Origin: Nemertoderma westbladi
Taxonomy: Eukaryota; Xenacoelomorpha; Nemertodermatida; Nemertodermatidae
NCBI GenBank assembly: GCA_032718475.1
Contig: JAUCBJ010001475.1
Coordinates: 1-64,000 of the forward strand
Reading direction: 5' to 3'
Length of the DNA: 64,000 nucleotides
A model generated the notes under the pieces. That model searched no databases. It saw only the letters and a list, made by a program, of their open reading frames with translations, and was not told where the DNA came from. Below are positions 11,765 to 23,456 of the stretch, piece by piece. Numbering within the stretch: the first letter of the stretch is position 1; the number at the start of each line of letters is the position of its first letter. The position numbers and the translations under genes were made by a program.

Positions 11765-12577
11765 ATGTTTTCCACACCGCACAACAGTCAACAAATGACC
11801 CCCACAACCCAAAATATTAGTATGAGAGCAAAAAATGAAAGAAGGAACTCCAGTAGTAGTTTGACAACAGTAAATAAAAGGAACTCCAAAAGCGAGAATG
11901 AGCTCAACCGCGTCAATGAGTTGTTATATAATGCGGAAACTAGTTTATTAGAATCATCAACTTCTTCACAAAACCCTACGGCCGGACTAACACATTCAAA
12001 GTCGTTATTCAGCATTCCATTTAACCTTATAACCAATGGGAGAAACGGATTGGCGAACTCCGAGATCGAAGCTTCCGTCAACAGTCTGTCGTCTGCGCAA
12101 TGTCGCATCTGTTTAGAACAAGACGTCCCAGGCGAATCGATAATGATCACTCCTTGTGGCTGTAGAGGTTCCGTGAAGTACATTCATCCCACGTGTTTAC
12201 TCACATGGGTCCGCTCTACAGGAAACATGTCCTGCGAAATATGCAGGTGCCCCTACCGCTGCGTCGAAAAGAAATTTAAACCACTGTACATGTGGAACAT
12301 TCCTACCTTAACGGATAGAGAACAGGTTGATATTGGGATATTTACTATTGCGTTAATATTACTTATTACCATAGCAATGGGCGTGACTCTGGAACTGAAA
12401 CTTTCGCTTCTATGTGCCCCAATGTTTATAAGTGTGTGTCCGCTGTTTGGTATTGTTGCGGGTGTCGCACTCTATGTGCTAGTTTTCGTTGTTGTGCATC
12501 GACTACCATCCCTCGTATCAAAGTTCATTCTCTTTAATCAGCAACTTATCTACTTGCCAATGATGGCCAACGTGTGA
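11765..12577 (+). CDS. MARCH-type RING-CH membrane E3 ubiquitin ligase
   Basis: A single-exon protein of 270 residues. After a Ser/Asn-rich N-terminal tail (1-110) comes a RING-CH zinc finger at about 113-160 with the C4HC3 layout: CRIC, then CGCRG, IHPTCLLTW with the histidine in the fourth slot, then CEIC. The family marker Trp after the last Cys-His pair is present (LLTW). Two hydrophobic segments follow (about 190-211 and 216-246), the topology of MARCHF1/8-like ligases, which ubiquitinate membrane proteins from endosomes or the plasma membrane. An in-frame TAA lies 24 bases before the ATG at 11765, so the start is secure unless spliced. The exact paralogue cannot be named. AATAAA follows at 12766. 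Confidence 0.9.
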   Translation: MFSTPHNSQQMTPTTQNISMRAKNERRNSSSSLTTVNKRNSKSENELNRVNELLYNAETSLLESSTSSQNPTAGLTHSKSLFSIPFNLITNGRNGLANSEIEASVNSLSSAQCRICLEQDVPGESIMITPCGCRGSVKYIHPTCLLTWVRSTGNMSCEICRCPYRCVEKKFKPLYMWNIPTLTDREQVDIGIFTIALILLITIAMGVTLELKLSLLCAPMFISVCPLFGIVAGVALYVLVFVVVHRLPSLVSKFILFNQQLIYLPMMANV

Positions 12578-12765
12578 AACATTATATTTCAATAATACAG
12601 TAGTTTTACGCCGCTATGAATGTTTACACTTTAAATACTGTGTTATAATAATTAATAATTAATAATTTAATTTTTTATTTGTTATAAATTTACTCCTTGA
12701 GTCAGTAACATAATATTACAACCAACTTGTAATTTTCTCATGATGTTTTTACTTTTACAATTTAA

Positions 12766-12771
12766 AATAAA
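12766..12771 (+). terminator. Candidate poly(A) signal of the MARCH-type gene
   Basis: AATAAA about 190 bases after the stop codon. In AT-rich DNA this motif is common, so the call rests on position only. Confidence 0.4.
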
Positions 12772-12885
12772 ATAATGGTGTTTGATTAATAATTTATATA
12801 TGGGAAAACTGCATATTTGATTGAATATTGTTTCCTCAGCAACTAAACTAATTTTTAAATTATAAATATTTCAATTCGGTAGCAT

Positions 12886-13436
12886 AAATGGACGGTGTTA
12901 TGCAAAAGGGTGTTGTTATTCATCATTTTGTCGAAATTGAGTTTTTGGTATCATTCGATAGAGAAAAGTGTAATCTGCCTAATTATGAGATCATATTGCC
13001 CAATAATACGAGGAAATGTCTTAAAAAATACAAGAAAGTTAAGCCACAGTCCGGATTTGTGATTAGATTAGTCAAAGAATGTTAAACCACAAATAATATT
13101 GCAAAAAAGATTTAATCCACATAATATTTGTGTGGCTTGACATCTTTTGACATATTTTTGCAAGTATGACACCTTTTGACAATTTAACGTTTTGCCAAAT
13201 ATGAAGTTTTCCAAAAGTGTTAAGCCACATTTTGATCAATATTTCGGAGAAAATGCTATATTCTACTGTGGCGCACTAACTTGAAAAATACTTTAATTTT
13301 CATAAATGTTTTCTTATAAAAACACAACAAAAACTAGATAATACAACAACGATCACACAGGATGTTAAAAGCTTTGATATCGATTATCTCAAATTGAACT
13401 TTTGTGGCTTAATACCCTTTTGCATAACACCGTCCA
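12886..13436. mobile_element. MITE-like element with terminal inverted repeats
   Basis: The ends are near-perfect inverted copies of about 26 bp (GGACGGTGTTATGCAAAAGG at 12890 and its complement at about 13413-13434), flanked by AAAT on both sides. The interior is AT-rich with repeats of TTTTGACA and AAGCCACA. A 65-codon open frame starting at the left end is a by-product of the element. It sits 310 bases after the MARCH-type gene. Confidence 0.8.
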
Positions 13437-14196
13437 AATTGTTCTAGGGGGTTAGTATCTGCTAGCAGATAACTAATGTAAAAGTACTTAGTTTGTTTCA
13501 GTTTAAACATTTTGACAGTTGTTTTATATTATGTCTGCACAGGCACAGGTGCAATAAGCTTCTGCTTCCACCACCTCAATATTAAACATTAAACAGATAT
13601 TGTCCGTTGTTCGCAGTTTCAGTCCCCCATTTTTCCTTTTCTTTTCACTCCATTTGATGTCAGTCTCTGCATTAGAATAGGTACAGTGAGGTAGCTACCA
13701 GCAACCGGTAGGGTGGTAGTCAACTAACTGCCTTCTGCTACACTGATATAACATTTTAACAATGTAACATTGCACAAAAAACTGTGCAGCTGTAAAATAC
13801 ATTACTGCATTAGGGGATAACAACATACTGTAAGTTTACTTATGTTAGTCTGTAAATGGCTGTATGGTGTACAGTCTGACAGTTGACACTGACTTTCTTC
13901 AAGTTTTGAGTGCTTAATTCTGTAATTGATATTGCAGTATTGAGATATTTTTTTACATTACTGTACCTACCGTACAGTACTGCAGTTCAGCAGTAGGCTC
14001 TCAACTGTCAGATGTTACTATCAGACACTATTCAGACAGTCAAACTTCCTTAACTTCAACTTAATCAGAATATAGGCCTATTATATTATTATACTGTACA
14101 ATCGATAATGATTACCGGTAGCTTCCAAAACTTGATGTTGGTCAATTCTTTATCAAAATCGGTTAGCTATAGAGCCAAAATTTGAGCCACTAGCTA

Positions 14197-14214
14197 GAAC
14201 GTTCTGGAACATTG
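14197..14214. promoter_or_regulatory. Heat-shock-element-like site
   Basis: GAAcgTTCtgGAAcaTTg: three perfect alternating 5-bp units plus one near match. This is the pattern HSF binds. It lies about 875 bases before the four-pass membrane protein gene. Similar sites occur at 28441 and 28572 beside the same kind of flanking sequence (CACTAGCT), so it may belong to a repeat. Confidence 0.35.
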
Positions 14215-14733
14215 ATTGTGTATTAATTTTGTAGGGCTGGCAGCTGGTGTAGAGGAATAAAAATAATCATAAAAAATGTACTGGTACCGGTACCGGTCCG
14301 GTATTATAATTTTCACAAACTATTTCATTTTTTTATTTAAGCCTACCGGACCGGTACCTGAAATTTCCATTGTGTTTACTACTGTATGTACTTTAAACCC
14401 AAGTTCTGGAGTTACGTAGGCCTAGTGAATTTCGGCTGCAAGGCCTGAGGACGCCTTGACCGGTGTAACAGATAATTTTCACTCCCCATGCAAAATACTC
14501 CCCGGTTAAAATTCCCTGATGTAAGTTTAATTGTAATTGAAAAATTTATCATTATTAATTTTCAACAGTAAATGTTTACTATTATATTATGTATTAGGCC
14601 TACTTGCTACATTATTTTTGTAAATAGTTGTCAAATGAGATACAGTAGGTTTAATTATTACAGTTATAGTTCATATCCGTACCTCTGGTATTTTCGCGGT
14701 AAGACTATAAGTATGAAATACCCTATGTTATTG

Positions 14734-14860
14734 AGATATTGTTTATTGTTTTGGTTAGAAAAGCCCACCACTGTAACCTGCTCCTTTCCGTTAATTAAGT
14801 AATGGGGATTAGTTTATTGTTTTGGTTAGAAAACTCCACCACTGTAACCTGCTTCTTTTG
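14734..14860 (+). repeat. Dispersed motif D, two copies
   Basis: Two tandem copies of a motif that begins TTTATTGTTTTGGTTAGAAA and ends CTGTAACCTGCTCCTTT. The same motif recurs at 17243-17370 and 26512-26552 (plus), at 19223, 30548, 46112, 47124 and 58528 (complement), and at 60648-60715. It is also the inner part of MITE family C. Confidence 0.8.
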
Positions 14861-15088
14861 CCAGAGGTACGCATATGAACGATAACCATTATTACAAATT
14901 ACATGACTATTTTATTTATGTATGAATTTTATCCAGCACTGTTTAATCCAATATTACAAATTTATCCAGCTCCACTCAAAGACATATCACCAGGCTGCTC
15001 CTTTATTAGCGGTTAGCCTTGTTACCCTTTGTAGTTACCAGTTACCGGCTCTCAGAAATTCTGGAGTGGACGTGGCGTTGTGTTGACG

Positions 15089-16021
15089 ATGTATTCTATT
15101 CACGAGGTTCAGAGTGTTAGACCCATGGACTGCAGCTATAGTTACCAGCAACCAAACGAGCTGAACCCTGCTGCACACCAAACAGTGACCCTCCCTCCCC
15201 AACTCCAAACAGTGACCCTCCCATCCCAACAGAGGTATTTGGCCCCGCCACCCCAACACCAGACAGCTAGCCTTCCACCACAACTCCGGACAGTTGCCTC
15301 GCCATCCCTACAACCGACTCCATCTAACCCAAGCAGTCGCTGGACCCGTAACTCCACGGTTGTTACATTGCTCTCCTCCATGTTAGTATTGGCATCCCTC
15401 GTAGACATAGGTCTAGGTGTAACCGCGATCGGTCTACACACGGCCCTCTACTTTGTTGGGGCGCCGATCTGGGGCGGGGCGGTGTTTCTGGTAGCCGGTA
15501 TACTCGGATTGTTCGCTGGGAGAAGAAAGAAAACGGGGTTGATTGTCGCCACCTTCGTAATATCTGTTATCGGATGCTGCATCTGGTTATTTATTGTCGG
15601 GTTGGTCACAGCCATGTTGGTAGTCGACACGAAATGTGCCAACGATTGGTTTTGGCGGTACTCGTATCAGAATTACTATGGGGGGTCTGAGATCGATTAC
15701 CTTTCCATGGAGAATGAGTGTTTCAACTCGTGGGTTCCGAAGTGGGTCAGGTTGGATGTGTGTACGTTGATTAACACTTTCGTAGCTGGAGGACTTCTCC
15801 TTAGTCTAGCTATTTATTGTGGAGAAGAAGTCTGCTGTTGTTGTTGTTGTTGTGACACGCAACCGGTTTCCAAAGTGATTTACATTGGCGTTGCGGACGC
15901 CGTATCCCGAGTTGGTGTCCCATTGTCTGTCCCGTTACAGTTCGCTGTCACGCCTCGACCCCCCGCACAGGATGGTGCCCTAGATAGCCCCCCAAAGTAC
16001 ACAGAAATGGAGACCATCTAG
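15089..16021 (+). CDS. Four-pass membrane protein with PPxY tail
   Basis: A single-exon protein of 310 residues. I chose the ATG at 15089; the frame is open a little further up but only from a GTG. The N-terminal 85 residues are Pro/Gln/Thr-rich with short repeats (TVTLP, SLPPQL). Four hydrophobic segments follow at about 90-117, 122-146, 152-180 and 228-250. A 45-residue Cys/Trp/Tyr-rich loop lies between the third and fourth. Just after the last segment is a run of seven cysteines, encoded by a TGT repeat, which could be palmitoylated. The C-terminus has SPPKYTEM, a PPxY motif of the kind bound by WW domains of Nedd4-family ligases. Topology recalls TMEM255/ENTREP/MS4A-like proteins, but I cannot assign a family. 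Confidence 0.75.
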   Translation: MYSIHEVQSVRPMDCSYSYQQPNELNPAAHQTVTLPPQLQTVTLPSQQRYLAPPPQHQTASLPPQLRTVASPSLQPTPSNPSSRWTRNSTVVTLLSSMLVLASLVDIGLGVTAIGLHTALYFVGAPIWGGAVFLVAGILGLFAGRRKKTGLIVATFVISVIGCCIWLFIVGLVTAMLVVDTKCANDWFWRYSYQNYYGGSEIDYLSMENECFNSWVPKWVRLDVCTLINTFVAGGLLLSLAIYCGEEVCCCCCCCDTQPVSKVIYIGVADAVSRVGVPLSVPLQFAVTPRPPAQDGALDSPPKYTEMETI

Positions 16022-17597
16022 CTGGCGCTCTGTGTTTGTCTTGTCCGAAAGGACGTACTGTATACTATTTGTAGGCCTATTTATTTTTGTGATTTTGTAA
16101 TTAATTAATAGTATAATATAACTATAACTGTAACTTAAAATGTCCTAAGAAACTGTTGATTTTCAATTTATAGATTATTTATTAATTAATATAATACTAA
16201 GATATTTACTTTATATAATGTTAAACCACTTTTTTCGTCCATTATTGCAAATAGGGGGTTGACTTTCGACGCAATAAAAATTAATCCCAATCCAGTGGAA
16301 TAATGGCAAAATCGTGATTTGTCGAGATAGATACTGCATGTGATTGGCCAACATCTATAGGCTATAAATCAACCTGATTGGACGGGTAGATCCAAAGTTA
16401 TGAGCTTTTATGTACTACAATGACCTATATAGTAGGTCATATACTACGATGGCTATTAATAACTCGCAATTAACTGATTTGGATTCTTCATTACAAACTG
16501 CAATATATCCCACTGAAAATCAAATTATTGAAAACTTTGTCTTGAAAGTGAATTTTTTCTTTAAAGTGGGTTTTTCTCAGAATAATCTTTTCGCTTTCAC
16601 TGACACACACTTTGAAGATTGAAACCAAGTTACAGTGTTCATAACAAACATGTATGCGATTGGTTGTGGTCAATTTGGAAACTTTGTAAATTGCTCAAGC
16701 TGTGCTGTAGTTTTAGTTGTATTGGACTATCCAACTACAATGTCCAACTTCATATTATCATATTTATGCTATTACAGTTACTGTGTGGTGATATCAATAA
16801 ACAATGGCCAAAAGAGAAAACTTATAAACTTAAAAGAGATTCTTAAATAAAATTGATTATATGCCATCATCCACCAACCCAACTATACGAAAATAAAATT
16901 GAAATTGTTTCAAATATTTCACTTATGGGTTAAGACCACAATTTTTGGCAGTAATTCTTTGTCCCTCTGTTTAATAAATAATAAAAGTGGTTCATCATGA
17001 TTTTATAGTATTATATATTGTGTTTCGATGTATAAATAAAACTTATTATGTAAAAGTACAATCATATTTCATACAATCATTACTAAGAAATTCGATCTAT
17101 TATTAGTTGCTTTATTCTAGAAACAAAATCGACCTACAAATAGTGAAGATATCGTGTCGGTCCGATGTGCGATAACGAGTTTAGTTGTTTAGTTGATAAA
17201 TTGAAATTATTACCCTTTAAATAAGACTGTAACCTGTGTTCTTTAGTTATTGTTTTGGTTAGAAAAGCCTGCTACTGTAACCTGGTCCTTTCCATTAATT
17301 AAGAAATCTAGTTTCGTTTATTGTTTTCGATATAAAACACCGTCACTTCACTATAACCTGCTCCTTTGCATTAAATTACTCAATTTTTATTATTTAGGCC
17401 TATACTGGTTCCTATTTCATACAACTGTGTCAGTACAGCAGGCAGCTGGCAGTAGGTTCTTAAACTGTTACCGGTAGGCCTAAAGGAACCTTCAGATTCA
17501 AACAAAATCTAATATTATGAAAAAACTGAAATGTGAAACACTTCTTACAGTTAACCTAAATCTTATAGTAAATACATTGTTTTATGAAAAAAATTGT
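16022..17597. other. Intergenic; no gene seen
   Basis: An AATAAA at 16273 could serve the preceding gene. Short frames at 16410-16850 overlap each other and lack any recognisable feature. Two copies of motif D lie at 17243-17370. Confidence 0.4.
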
Positions 17598-18290
17598 TAT
17601 TCTTAAATTGTTACTTTTTCGCTCGAATATACACCAAAATCGGTAGAAAAAGTTTCACTTTTTTCCATAGGGAAAAAAAGTAACCCATTGGGTTGCATTG
17701 ATTTTACTTTTTTTTCCCGGCGAAAAAAGTAAAGTAAATATTTTTGGTGGAATTTCTTAAATTTTATTACATATATTGAAAGACCATCGACGTAGAAAAG
17801 GTTTGCAAGTAATTTGAGCAAAATCCATTCACACACTCAAAATTTATTGAGACTTTGGTGTCTGCAAGGCGAACACCTAAACGGAACTCAATATCCAATA
17901 CTAGCTTATGTAGTTAAGCGACTCTCCAGTTACGTAATAAATATTCGAGAACACTAAATTATTTAACATTGAGTAAGGCAGTATCAGGGGTTGAAGAGTT
18001 AAATAATATGAATCGCAGTATCTATGGAATCAATATATTAAAATACAGCAGTTCAATTTATTTTGTAACACAACTGTACTGTAGTATAGCTGTCTTATTT
18101 AGGAATTTAGCAACAAAAAAGTACAAATTTAAGAATAAAATTACGTATTACATGGGAAAAAAAGTAGAACATTTTGTTTTCAATATTCTCTCGGCCCTTT
18201 ATTAACCTCGCTGACGCTCGGTAAATAAAATGCCTCGAGAATAATGAAAAAAAGTTTTACTTTTTTCCCCATGTAATTAATAATTATTTT
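17598..18290 (+). repeat. Dispersed repeat family A, full copy
   Basis: About 690 bp, matching in reverse orientation the copies at 40755-41437 and 61805-62490. One end is a large imperfect hairpin: ATTACATGGGAAAAAAAGTAG near 18145 pairs with CTTTTTTCCCCATGTAAT near 18272, around a centre with CCTCGCTGACGCTCGGTAAA. The other end is TTGTTACTTTTTCGCTCGAA. A 77-codon minus-strand frame (17603-17836) is also open in the 62251 copy. Confidence 0.8.
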
Positions 18291-19135
18291 TCTCTTTTTA
18301 GGTAGTTTTTTTGGGTAATATTGTGTTATTTTTGTGTAATATTGTTAATTTATATGCACCCAGTAGGCCTACAGTAATAAGAAATCGCGATATATTATAT
18401 ATTTATTATTATATAATTTCGAAACCACGCTGTTGCGATGCGCGATATTGCGTTTAGTTAATAAATTGAAAACTCCATCAATTCATGTGCATGTGCAACC
18501 ACTAATAAGAAATCGCGATAAATGTAATTAAATACAAATTATTCTAGAAAATTTTTCCTCAAAAGGTATGAAGTCTTGGCATTGGTGCTTCTAAACTAGG
18601 CTAGTGAGATTCAGGATATTGTGTTTAATATAAAAATCGGAAACCCCATCGAATTCCGTAAAGGCGTTAATAAAATACTGCAACTTTTTGAAATTAGTAA
18701 AATTCTAGATCTAGAAAAAATTAATTTTTGAACGGCGATGTTTGGGGTTTCGAAACATGGATAGGCTGAAAGAGGATATCGAATTAAGTTGAAAAATAAA
18801 AACCCCATCGAATTTGGACCAAGCGTTCCGGAGTTATAGCGGATCGAAAAACATTTACCCCCCCCCCCCCCCCCCACCCCCCCAATCGCCAAAAAATTAG
18901 GCAAATTTAAAATTTTGAGAAAAAAAACTTTTTGTGTTATTTTTGATAGGGAATCGATTGGCCTAATCGACTGGCTACGAAAAAAAGTTTTTGAAATTTT
19001 TGTTCAGAAAAAAAAACATGGAAAAAGTATCTTAACTCGCTACACACTAAACTCTATAACTAAGAAACCATTAAGGATCCCAGGAACCTACTGTAATAGA
19101 AATTCGCATTCATTGAATCCAAGGCAAGAGTTTGG
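18291..19135. other. Intergenic; poly-C run
   Basis: No gene seen. A sequence around AACCCCATCGAATT occurs twice (18640 and 18800). A run of 18 C, one A and 7 C lies at 18858-18883. Confidence 0.4.
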
Positions 19136-19411
19136 GCCCATGTGAAGAATACCAGAATTTCTGCCGTTATATTTCACTTTGCAGTTACCCCCATGTGAAG
19201 AATACCAGGTTTTCACCAAAATCACAGGTTACTGAAGGGCTGAACCTAACCAAAACAATAAACGAATTCGTATATGTACAGGTTATAAGACAGAAATAAG
19301 CGCTATAAAACACTTTTATAGGATATATTAAAAAAAAATAAAAATCGTAATATATAAAATTGCAATAAAAAGTCGACAGAAAAGTGAAATCCTGTTATTC
19401 TTCGCATGGGC
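19136..19411. mobile_element. MITE family C, copy 1
   Basis: 276 bp bounded by inverted ends GCCCATGTGAAGAATACCAG and its near complement at about 19390-19411. Next to the left end a second subterminal copy of the end sequence follows at about 19190. The inner part contains motif D (CAGGTTACTG...CCAAAACAATAAAC). Further copies are at 26347-26638 and 58390-58717. Confidence 0.85.
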
Positions 19412-20157
19412 GATAGTTTGAGGTGAACTTCAGCTGAGGTGTAATAGATTACAAACTAATCCAACCAGTTAATGTTTGCTTATAGTATAGTCTGGGTTGA
19501 AAGAGTGAGTGATTAATTAAGCCCCTGTCTTGTATTTTAAGTATATCAGAAATCGTTGCCTTCAGTAGAAAATATCTAAAAATCCATTCACCTGGTATTA
19601 CAAATTCTCTTTGGGTCGAGTGTGAAGGCCATCAGCTGTGTGAAATACGGTATTAAACACACAGTAATGCTAGTCTATGGAGAAATTCAACTTAGCAGGA
19701 GAGTGGTAGGGCCTAAACAAACAGTATGGGTGAACTAAGTACAGTAATATTGGCAACCTCATAGATTTGTACTAAGCCTGTATAGAAATCCATTGCATAA
19801 GCCTAAAACATTTTGACTGCCACAATAGTGTGTAACCTGATACAGATAAAGCAGTGACTTTCATATTTGAAACTATAATGTTAACCTTATAGAGAAACAT
19901 TATGAGGCTGAGTAAACATTCAGCCTTATAAGCATACAGCCTCCATAATATTAATGTTGGCCCAAATTTTTCTAAATAAAACGATTTTCATTAGATGAAA
20001 GTACAGTGCAATCAATAGTAGCCAACAAACATACTGGGTAACTAACAGTCATTTAGCTTGCACATTAACATAGCCAGAGAGAGTAACCTTGTAGATCTTC
20101 CGATAGGATGCATTGGGAAGAGCTTTCAGCTGATGCTGTAATAGCCAGTTCTGTCTG
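19412..20157. other. Intergenic; nothing recognised
   Basis: AT-rich unique-looking sequence before the 27-bp minisatellite. No coding frame supported. Confidence 0.4.
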
Positions 20158-20815
20158 GTCGTGTCACCTTGGACGACACCCCAAAGCGTGTCACCTTGGA
20201 CGACACCCCAAAGCGTATCACCTTGGACGACACCCCAAAGCGTATCACCTTGGACGACTCCCCAAAGCGTATCACCTTGGACGACACCCCAAAGCGTGTC
20301 ACCTTGGACGACACCCCAAAGCGTGTTACCTTGGACGACACCCCAAAGCGTGTCACCTTAGACGACACCCCAAAGCGTGTCACCTTGGACGACACCCCAA
20401 AGCGTGTCACCTTGGACGACACCCCAAAGCGTGTTACCTTGGACGACACCCCAAAGCGTGTCACCTTAGACGACACCCCAAAGCGTGTCACCTTGGACGA
20501 CACCCCAAAGCGTGTCACCTTGGACGACACCCCAAAGCGTATCACCTTGGACGACACCCCAAAGCGTGTCACCTTGGACGACACCCCAAAGCGTGTTACC
20601 TTGGACGACACCCCAAAGCGTGTCACCTTAGACGACACCCCAAAGCGTGTCACCTTGGACGACACCCCCAAGCGTGTCACCTTGGACGACACCCCAAAGC
20701 GTATCACCTTGGACGACACCCCAAAGCGTGTCACCTTAGACGACACCCCAAAGCGTGTCACCTTAGACGACACCCCAAAGCGTGTCACCTTAGACGACAC
20801 CCCAAAGCGTGTCAG
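20158..20815. repeat. 27-bp minisatellite, about 24 copies, open in three frames
   Basis: Tandem 27-mers of the form GTGTCACCTTGGACGACACC plus CCAAAGC, with few variant positions (GTG/GTA, GTC/GTT, TTGG/TTAG). Because 27 is divisible by 3 and the unit has no stop in three frames, long repetitive frames appear: KRVTLDDTP and SPWTTPQSV/CHLGRHPKA types on plus, and a VSSKVTRFG type on minus. Variant units recur in the same order (GTTACC, then TTAG, then standard), so blocks of several units were duplicated together. No start context, splice signal or flanking domain supports a protein. Confidence 0.9.
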
Positions 20816-20937
20816 ACACCAATGGATTTATGAACTACCTTGTAATGGTGACTGGGTGATGAGACGGTTTACTATATAAATATCAATGTCAGGTTATAAA
20901 TTCTGGGGTATTGATCCAGAAAACTTGCATACTATAG

Positions 20938-23157
20938 CCAGCAATTCTGTTAGTCCCTTTCCTGATGACTTTTCTGGCCCAAACCTTGGGTCACCAGGGA
21001 GGCAGATTAAGGACATGGGGGGCGGTTGGCGACTCGCCCTCGCGTCAGCAGATGATAGTGGCAATGGTGGTATTGGTCTATTGATGAATCCAACTGCACA
21101 TGCAGCATTGGACAAAATAGACCAAATCTCTAACAGCATCATCCGTTGCCACTTCTCATGTTCTGGAAGACTGGCTAAGAAGTTTCCTAAGGTGGTTCTG
21201 ATTGTGTGCTACTCTCCAACTAGTGTTGCTCCTGTAGAGGAGGTGGAAAATTTCTACCACAATCTACAAGCAGCTACTGATGGAGTGGATCAGCATCCAT
21301 TCTTAACATTCCTGGGAGACTTTAATGCAAGTCTGCATCAATCACCTACATCGCCCTGGGTCTATAGCAATAGTGTCAACCGAAATTCCGTCCATCTTCA
21401 GGATTTTATCTCTGGAAATGGAAATGGAATCTCTGGAACCCAGTTCAAGAAGCGAACTGGACAGCTATGGACTCATAGTAGACCCAGTGGTCACAAGTCC
21501 CAGATAGACCATATTCTGTTTCGTAGGAAGTACAGGAGCTCTATACAAGACTGTAATGCATTTACACTTCGACCCTTCTCTAGTGATCACCGCCTTATTG
21601 TGGCCAAGGTAAGACTTAGTCTGTGTGCTAGCAGAACAACGAAAAGCTCCTCAATAATGACAGGGTATTGCCTGATAACTTTATAGAAGTAAAAGTGTCT
21701 GAGTCTGTACTCCCAGATATTCCCATTGGCGATATCTCCTTTGCAGAAGTGAAGGCTGCTGCAAAGAGCATTAAGACCAATCGTGCCAGTGGAGTAGATG
21801 GTGTTCCCCCTGAGGTCTTTAAAATACCTGAGTGTTTAAAGGTCATCTATCCCATCATAGTAGACATGTACCGAACACCAAGAGTCCCACAAGAAATGAA
21901 AACAAATAAGTTGGTGCCAGTTCCCAAGAAGGGCAACCTAACACTCTATGGTTCTTTTCGGGGAATCTCATTGATCTCGATTGCTGCAAAGCTATACAAT
22001 AGAATTCTATTAAATTGCATCAGGGATCCCATTGAGAGACTGCTCCGTGGAAATCAGAATGGGTTCCGTAAAGGTCGTGGGACCATGGAGCCCATTTTGG
22101 CACTTCGAAGGATAATTGAAGAGTTATCAAAAAAGAAAGACAGGCATCTGGCTGTTATCTTTGTTGACTTCTTCAAGGCCTTTGATTCAGTCTCCCGCTC
22201 ACGTATGTTCAGCATACTTTCATTATATGGGATTCCTGATGAAATTATTGCAGCAATCAGATCAGTATACGATGGTTCGCCAACATTGGTGTCTACTGTT
22301 GATGGTGACACAGAACCATTTGAAGTGTTATGGGGCGTCTTCCAGGGAGACACACTTGCACCATTCTTGTTCATAATTGTTGTTGACTATGTTCTACGCA
22401 TGTCCTTAGATAATCATAACGATGGAGGGGAGATGACAACTCCACCTACTGGCTCCAGAAGTCGAGGAAATCTTGCCAAGTACCTAACTGATCTAGACTT
22501 TGCTGATGACTTAGGATTACTCTCAGAATGACTAGAGGGAGCCCAACGGCTCCTCAGCTCATTAGAGCTTTTTATTAACTCCAGAAATACCAAAATTTTG
22601 ACAGTTAACTTTGAAAGTTCTCAGCAAGTCTCAGATCGGATGAGCATAAGCTCAAAGGATGGTATGCTTGAGCATGTGGACGTCTTCTGTTACCTGGGAT
22701 CATGGATCCGGAAGTCAGGTGAGGACCTTCGAATACGTAAGGGAAAGGCATGGGCAGCCTTGAATTGGCTTTCCAGGATTTGGAAGTCACCGAGAATTAA
22801 TCGGACACTTAAGGTCCGATTATTTAGAGCAGCAGTGGTTTCAGTACTCCTCTATGGGAGTCCATGCTGGGCTCTAACTGCTGAGGACACCAAATCTCTG
22901 CATGGCACATTCACAAGAATGCTACGCCGGGTTCATTGTGTCAAGTACAATGCACACATATCCAACCAGACACTATATAACATTGGAGGTGGTTCCCCCA
23001 TTGGTTCCCCCAAGCTTGACACTATAACAAAATCGCCTCCGCTTTGCAGGACATTGCTTTCGCCGTGAGGACCAGCCAGTGCATAATCTTGTACTTTGGC
23101 AGCCTCATGGAGTGAATAAGCATGGTGGACAGCTGATGACTTTCTTGAGACGCATCT
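20938..23157 (+). mobile_element. LINE copy with internal deletions
   Basis: Same family as 7192-10937 but plus strand. It begins inside the endonuclease leader (SPFPDDFSGPN), lacks about 65 residues before KDMGGGWRL, keeps LGDFNASL, QIDHILF and SDHRLI, then jumps to the RT palm with the whole linker deleted near 21640. The RT has the intact DFFKAFDSV and FADD motifs, then a TGA at 22529-22531 in place of Ser, and a 25-base deletion near 22567. The 3' end is lost after the GHCFRRED region. It is dead. Confidence 0.9.
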
Positions 23158-23196
23158 AGTAATCAGTAGCTCTGCTTTCATTTTGTGGTATAAATT

Positions 23197-23438
23197 TTAC
23201 ACAACACTAGTTGGAGAATAGCGCACAATCAGAACCACTTTAGGAAACTTCTTTGCTAGTCTTCCAGAACATGAGAAGTGGCAACGGATGATGCGGTTAG
23301 AGATTTGGTAGACCAATTCCACCATTACCACTATCTCGCTGATCTCGCCCTCGCTAATGCGAGGGCGAGTCGCCAACCGACCCCCATGTCCTTAATCAGA
23401 ACCTCATGAGTCTGCCCAGTCCGCGTTCGGTGCTCTTG
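23197..23438 (-). mobile_element. LINE endonuclease fragment, inverted
   Basis: Minus-strand match to the endonuclease region (compare about 9800-10065), with small deletions near 23310 and a duplication of GCGAGGGCGAG-type sequence. It lies just after the plus-strand copy that ends at 23157 and stops at an 18-base poly-C run. It could be a separate insertion or an inverted piece of the same one. Confidence 0.75.
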
Positions 23439-23456
23439 CCCCCCCCCCCCCCCCCC

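Larger units (their letters stand above)
13437..15088. other. Intergenic; short repeats, no gene seen
   Basis: Rich in TACCGGTA and CAGTAC-type palindromes. It contains a heat-shock-element-like site (14197) and two copies of a 50-60-bp dispersed motif (14734-14860). No coding frame of note and no clear TATA box before 15089. Confidence 0.4.

Noticed and set aside
12888-13085. 65-codon plus-strand ORF
   Set aside because: It begins in the terminal inverted repeat of a MITE and has no recognisable features.
17603-17836. Protein-coding gene inside repeat family A
   Set aside because: The frame lies in a dispersed repeat, is broken in the 41210-41440 copy, and is dominated by AAAGTA-type low-complexity words. 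Kept only as a finding.
20108-20879. Long repetitive proteins on both strands of the 27-bp array
   Set aside because: They arise because the unit length is a multiple of three without stops. No domain, start context or flanking exon supports any of them.
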